From an uncultured Bacteroidales bacterium (GTDB taxonomy: Bacteria; Bacteroidota; Bacteroidia; Bacteroidales; Bacteroidaceae), in assembly GCA_902798425.1 (NCBI GenBank), contig CADBWR010000019.1, positions 1 through 64,000 on the forward strand: a DNA stretch of 64,000 bases, in the 5' to 3' direction. The position numbers and the translations under genes are program-made. The notes below the pieces were generated by a model. The model did no database searches. It saw only the letters and a list, made by a program, of their open reading frames with translations, and was not told the DNA's origin. Below, piece after piece: positions 61,200-64,000 of this stretch (position 1 is the first letter of the stretch; each line of letters opens with the position of its first letter).

Positions 61200-62216
61200 A
61201 TGGCAAAACGTAGAGAAATAAGAAATAGTACCGCTGAGTTTCTTATCTTTCAGATAGAAGGAAAGGAACAAGGGATAGAGGTATTCTATAAGGACAAAAC
61301 GGTGTGGTGTACCCAGAAAGCGATGGGTATGTTGTTTGACTGTTCGACGGACAATGTGGGACTTCACCTGAAGAACATATTTGCAAGTGGAGAACTGGTG
61401 AAGGATTCAGTTACCGAGAAAATCTCGGCAACTGCCTCTGATGGGAAGAACTATATGACGCAGTTTTACAACCTCGATGCTATCATCAGTGTGGGTTATC
61501 GTGTCAATAGCATCCGGGCTACTCAGTTCCGCCAATGGGCCACAAGTATACTTCGTGAATATGCCATTCGTGGCTATGTGCTGGATAAAAAACGTATGGA
61601 GAACGGAACGTTCTTGGATGAGGACTACTTTGAACACCTGTTAGCAGAAATTCGTGAGATCCGACTGTCTGAGCGACGGTTCTATCAGAAACTGACGGAC
61701 ATCTATGCGACAGCAATTGATTATAATCGTGATGCGCCAACGACAAGACTCTTCTTTAAGATGATGCAGAACAAGATGCACTATGCCGTACATGGACGCA
61801 CAGCCGCAGAGTTAATAGTGGAGCGTGCTGATGCTGAACAGGAGCACATGGGGTTGACGACCTGGGAGAATGCACCAGCCGGAAAGATTGTCAAGACGGA
61901 TGTATCGATAGCCAAGAACTATCTAAAAGAGATGGAACTGGCAGATATGGGGCAATTGGTGAATGGTGTACTGGAATTGGCAGAACGTATGGCTAAGCGC
62001 CATATCCCGATGACAATGGAGGACTGGGCCAAACAAATTGACACCATATTGGCGGCTGGTGGTAATGAGGTACTGCAAACGGCAGGTTCTGTAACAGCAG
62101 AAGAGGCCAAAGAACATGCCGAGACAGAATTTGAGAAGTACCGCATCGTACAAGATCGTTTGTTCCAGAGCGACTTTGACAAGTATTTGGGTGAATTACC
62201 TTTTGAAGGTGAGTAA
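61200..62216 (+). CDS. RhuM family protein (copy 2)
   Basis: The 338-aa product shares all main blocks with the 12387 gene: VWCTQKAMGMLFDCSTDNVG, DAIISVGYRVNSIRATQFRQ, EIREIRLSERRFYQKLTDIY, QNKMHYAVHGRTAAELI and GLTTW. Its N- and C-termini differ, so the two are distant paralogues rather than a recent duplication. It is intact although the genes on both sides carry frameshifts. It has a -7 box ten bases upstream, as in copy 1. Confidence 0.88.
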   Translation: MAKRREIRNSTAEFLIFQIEGKEQGIEVFYKDKTVWCTQKAMGMLFDCSTDNVGLHLKNIFASGELVKDSVTEKISATASDGKNYMTQFYNLDAIISVGYRVNSIRATQFRQWATSILREYAIRGYVLDKKRMENGTFLDEDYFEHLLAEIREIRLSERRFYQKLTDIYATAIDYNRDAPTTRLFFKMMQNKMHYAVHGRTAAELIVERADAEQEHMGLTTWENAPAGKIVKTDVSIAKNYLKEMELADMGQLVNGVLELAERMAKRHIPMTMEDWAKQIDTILAAGGNEVLQTAGSVTAEEAKEHAETEFEKYRIVQDRLFQSDFDKYLGELPFEGE

Positions 62217-62264
62217 GATTCCTGTATACAACATATCATTACGGTAAAAGGACGTAGCCTAATC

Positions 62265-62292
62265 TGTGACAGGGAACGATTCCCTCGTCACA
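62265..62292. repeat. REP-like palindrome, copy 3
   Basis: TGTGACAGGGAA pairs with TTCCCTCGTCACA with one bulged base around CGA. It lies between convergent genes and belongs to the family at 7326 and 18850. Confidence 0.75.
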
Positions 62293-62298
62293 TTGGGC

Positions 62299-63454
62299 CT
62301 ATCTGTATTTTTTCCCATTAACGATATAGATACCGTGGGTGGGGTGTTTTACGCGCCTCCCGCTGAGGTCGTACACTGCTGGTGATGTCGTCCTTTCATC
62401 AGGACAGCGCATGGTGGCGGGGGTGATTCCTGCCACCTGTTGCCGCAGCACCTTCATGTCGTCGCGTGTCAGTACAAAGACATTCTGGAAGGCTGCAGTC
62501 CACCATGCAGCATTGCAGTTGCTGTGACTGGTGCTCTTGAAGTCGGCGCTGCTGGTATTATTGGTGCGCCCATAGTCATACCAAGGCATGAAGAACAGCC
62601 ACTTGCAGCCTGCGTTCCACTGCTGACTGATACCTGGCACATTACCACACTCTGTCAGCGCCACGAATTTGGTGGGTGAGTAGTCGCAGAGGAATTTGTA
62701 GCAGGACGTATAGATATTGGAAGCACTGTTGTTGTTATAGACATCTATGCTGACAATGTCCGTCGCTATAGGGTTTTCCCCATGCTGCCGACTGCGTCCA
62801 CACCCATATCAGATTGTCGAGACCTGCTTCCTGGAAGCGGCGATACATCGTGCGCCAGAGTTCGTTGCACGCATCGGCATCGCGCCCCCACCAGAACCAC
62901 ATGCCACCAGCCTCATGGAGTGGTCGCCAAAGCACGGGGATGTTAGCGTCTTTCAGCAGTTTCAGATAGGAGGCTATCTGGTCTATATCCTTCATCATCA
63001 ACTTATACTCGCTGCTCGTCGGATCGAAAATCTTGCGCACGTCAAAGGTTGTCTTGTCACTTTCCGTTCCCCAGTAGAAGGAGTATTCGCCGCTCTTGTT
63101 GGCAGGTACATTCCAGTGCCACATGATGGTAACCACACCACCCTCGCTGTTCCACTGACTCACCTCGCTGATGTTGGTATAGTCTATCCATCCTCCTTTC
63201 GTCGAGAACGGATGGTGGATATAGTCGAAGCCGTTCAGCGCAGGCCATTTGCCGGTATGCTGATGCACCCACTTGGCTTCGTTCAGATTCCAGTTGACGC
63301 AGGCCATCGTACCAGAGATGGTCTTCTGCCCTTCAATCATTCGCAGACATTGCAGCAACTGCACAGCCTCAGCCGAATGCTGTTGTGTCTGCTGAGCCGA
63401 CAGACTGCCGACGACTAAGCCCAACAGCAAGATTAGTGTAAACAGATGTTTCAT
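62299..63454 (-). pseudogene. GH26 beta-mannanase-type glycosidase with one frameshift
   Basis: The 5' frame (62735-63454) has a signal peptide, GTMACVNWNLNEAKW, MWHWNVP and the acid/base in WRPLHEAGGMWFWW (E181). It reads WTQSAAWGKP and then goes wrong; the second frame continues ENPIATDIVSIDVYNNN, then FVALTECGN with the nucleophile, and ends with a short sorting-type tail DLSGRRVKHPTHGIYIVNG. Adding one G to the GGGG run (62778-62781 on the plus strand CCCC) would restore the frame, so this is a homopolymer contraction or sequencing error. Confidence 0.78.
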
Positions 63455-63571
63455 AGTGTTTTAAGTAGCCAATACATTCTGGTGTGTTATAGTTTGTTTA
63501 ACATTGCAAAGTTACAAAATATTTTTGATTCAAAGTAAAAATATAACAAAAAAATGAAGTTGAATCTTCGC

Positions 63572-63595
63572 GAGCCAAGTTTCTTCATCAAAATT
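63572..63595. repeat. Dispersed 24-bp repeat, copy 2
   Basis: GAGCCAAGTTTCTTCATCAA plus four bases, one mismatch from the copy at 54507-54530. Confidence 0.65.
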
Positions 63596-63625
63596 ACGGA
63601 GGCATGATGACGTTGTCTGGTAGGC

Positions 63626-63700
63626 AGTTGCGAGATGGGCTAAGCCAGTTGCGAGATAGGCTGAGCCAGTTGCGGGATGGGCTGAGCCAGTTCTGGATAC
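63626..63700. repeat. 21-bp tandem repeat, three copies
   Basis: Units at 63626-63646, 63647-63667 and 63668-63688 share AGTTGCGAGATGGGCTAAGC with few changes; a degenerate fourth follows. Similar wording (reverse complement of CGCGAGACAGGCTAAGCC) occurs near 317-337 at the other end of the window. Confidence 0.8.
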
Positions 63701-63824
63701 AGCTGATACAGCGGCGAATACAGCTATTTAGGTGAGAAAACATTGAAAAAGAGAGGGAAAATCGCAAAAGAACGTAACACTCCACCCAAATCTCTCGGAA
63801 TGCCGATGCACAGAGGGTTTGAAA

Positions 63825-63874
63825 GGTGTGGAGTGTTGGTTAAAGACTCCACCAACACTCCACCAACACTCCAC
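63825..63874. repeat. Iterated inverted repeat (AACACTCCACC units)
   Basis: GTGGAGTGTTGGT (63828-63840) is perfectly complementary to ACCAACACTCCAC at 63851-63863 and again at 63862-63874. The right side is an 11-bp tandem repeat. The design, short iterons arranged as an inverted repeat, parallels 514-705. Confidence 0.75.
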
Positions 63875-64000
63875 CCCTGCAGCTTCTTTAAGAGCGTCGT
63901 TTATGAAAGCCGGTAAGCCTGAAAATACCCCCAAATAAAAATTTCAACTTTCGCAAGCTCCGCTTGCTTTGTAGTTAAAGGGAGATAGAAGAAGATAGAA

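Larger units (their letters stand above)
63455..64000. other. 546-bp non-coding end with repeats
   Basis: No credible gene. It carries the minus-strand promoter of the GH26 gene (TAACTTTG read on the minus strand near 63510), the 24-bp dispersed repeat (63572-63595), 21-bp tandem repeats (63626-63688), an iterated inverted repeat (63825-63874) and a small hairpin GCAAGC-TCC-GCTTGC (63953-63967). Confidence 0.7.

Noticed and set aside
63626-63700. Possible CRISPR array in the 21-bp repeats
   Set aside because: The repeats are contiguous with no unique spacers and no cas genes nearby.
63594-63785. Small minus-strand frame with NWLSPSR repeats
   Set aside because: It is a translation of the 21-bp tandem repeat; no promoter or family support.

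Overview
The window looks like a chromosome segment from a Bacteroidales bacterium, most probably Prevotella in the broad sense (Segatella/Xylanibacter relatives). The reasons are: promoters of the Bacteroidetes type (TTTG, 19-20 bp, TAnnTTTG) before most transcription units, near absence of Shine-Dalgarno sequences, Bacteroidales-restricted families (DUF4923, DUF3078, DUF4421, DUF5020, HU-HIG-like protein, VirE/DUF3987 protein), and intergenic 7-9 nt tandem repeats. The genus assignment is inference from gene content; no rRNA is present.

Left accessory region (1-18.9 kb). It opens with the start of an HU-like gene, then a 625-bp gap holding a nested inverted repeat. A tight plus-strand operon follows: C5-cytosine methyltransferase, HpaII-like restriction enzyme and Vsr mismatch endonuclease, then four uncharacterised genes. 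Two of these share a C-terminal domain and a short M-x-G-x-x-A-x-Y motif, which recurs in a third, truncated gene. A GIY-YIG gene remnant precedes a type IIG restriction-methylase, an ApeA-like HEPN protein and a RhuM protein. Then comes a cassette with a coiled-coil protein carrying the same shared domain, three small proteins, a VirE/DUF3987 P-loop protein and an M15 peptidase.

Core region (19-54.5 kb). Ordinary housekeeping and envelope genes: DUF721, recF, ribH, yidC, HIT, DUF1015, YigZ, hisB, a divergent NAD-dependent ligase, metY-like, tRNA-Gln, rsfS-ftsH-cdsA, GH5, a small sigma factor, lpxB, surE, SemiSWEET and guanine deaminase. Three loci here (recF, the TPR gene, yidC) are preceded by the same double-promoter repeat. 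Short tandem repeats and palindromes also occur in frame inside several coding genes.

Right accessory region (54.5-64 kb). A VapBC-type toxin-antitoxin pair, an outer-membrane barrel protein, then four genes broken by frameshifts (HTH regulator, Eco57I-like restriction-methylase, secreted protein, GH26 glycosidase) with an intact second RhuM gene among them. The end is a non-coding repeat-rich stretch similar in style to the left end.

The most unusual points are the shared-domain cluster at 3.7-7.4 kb (with a relative at 13.6 kb), palindromes inserted in frame in ligA and the sulfhydrylase gene, and RhuM genes placed beside both large restriction-methylases.
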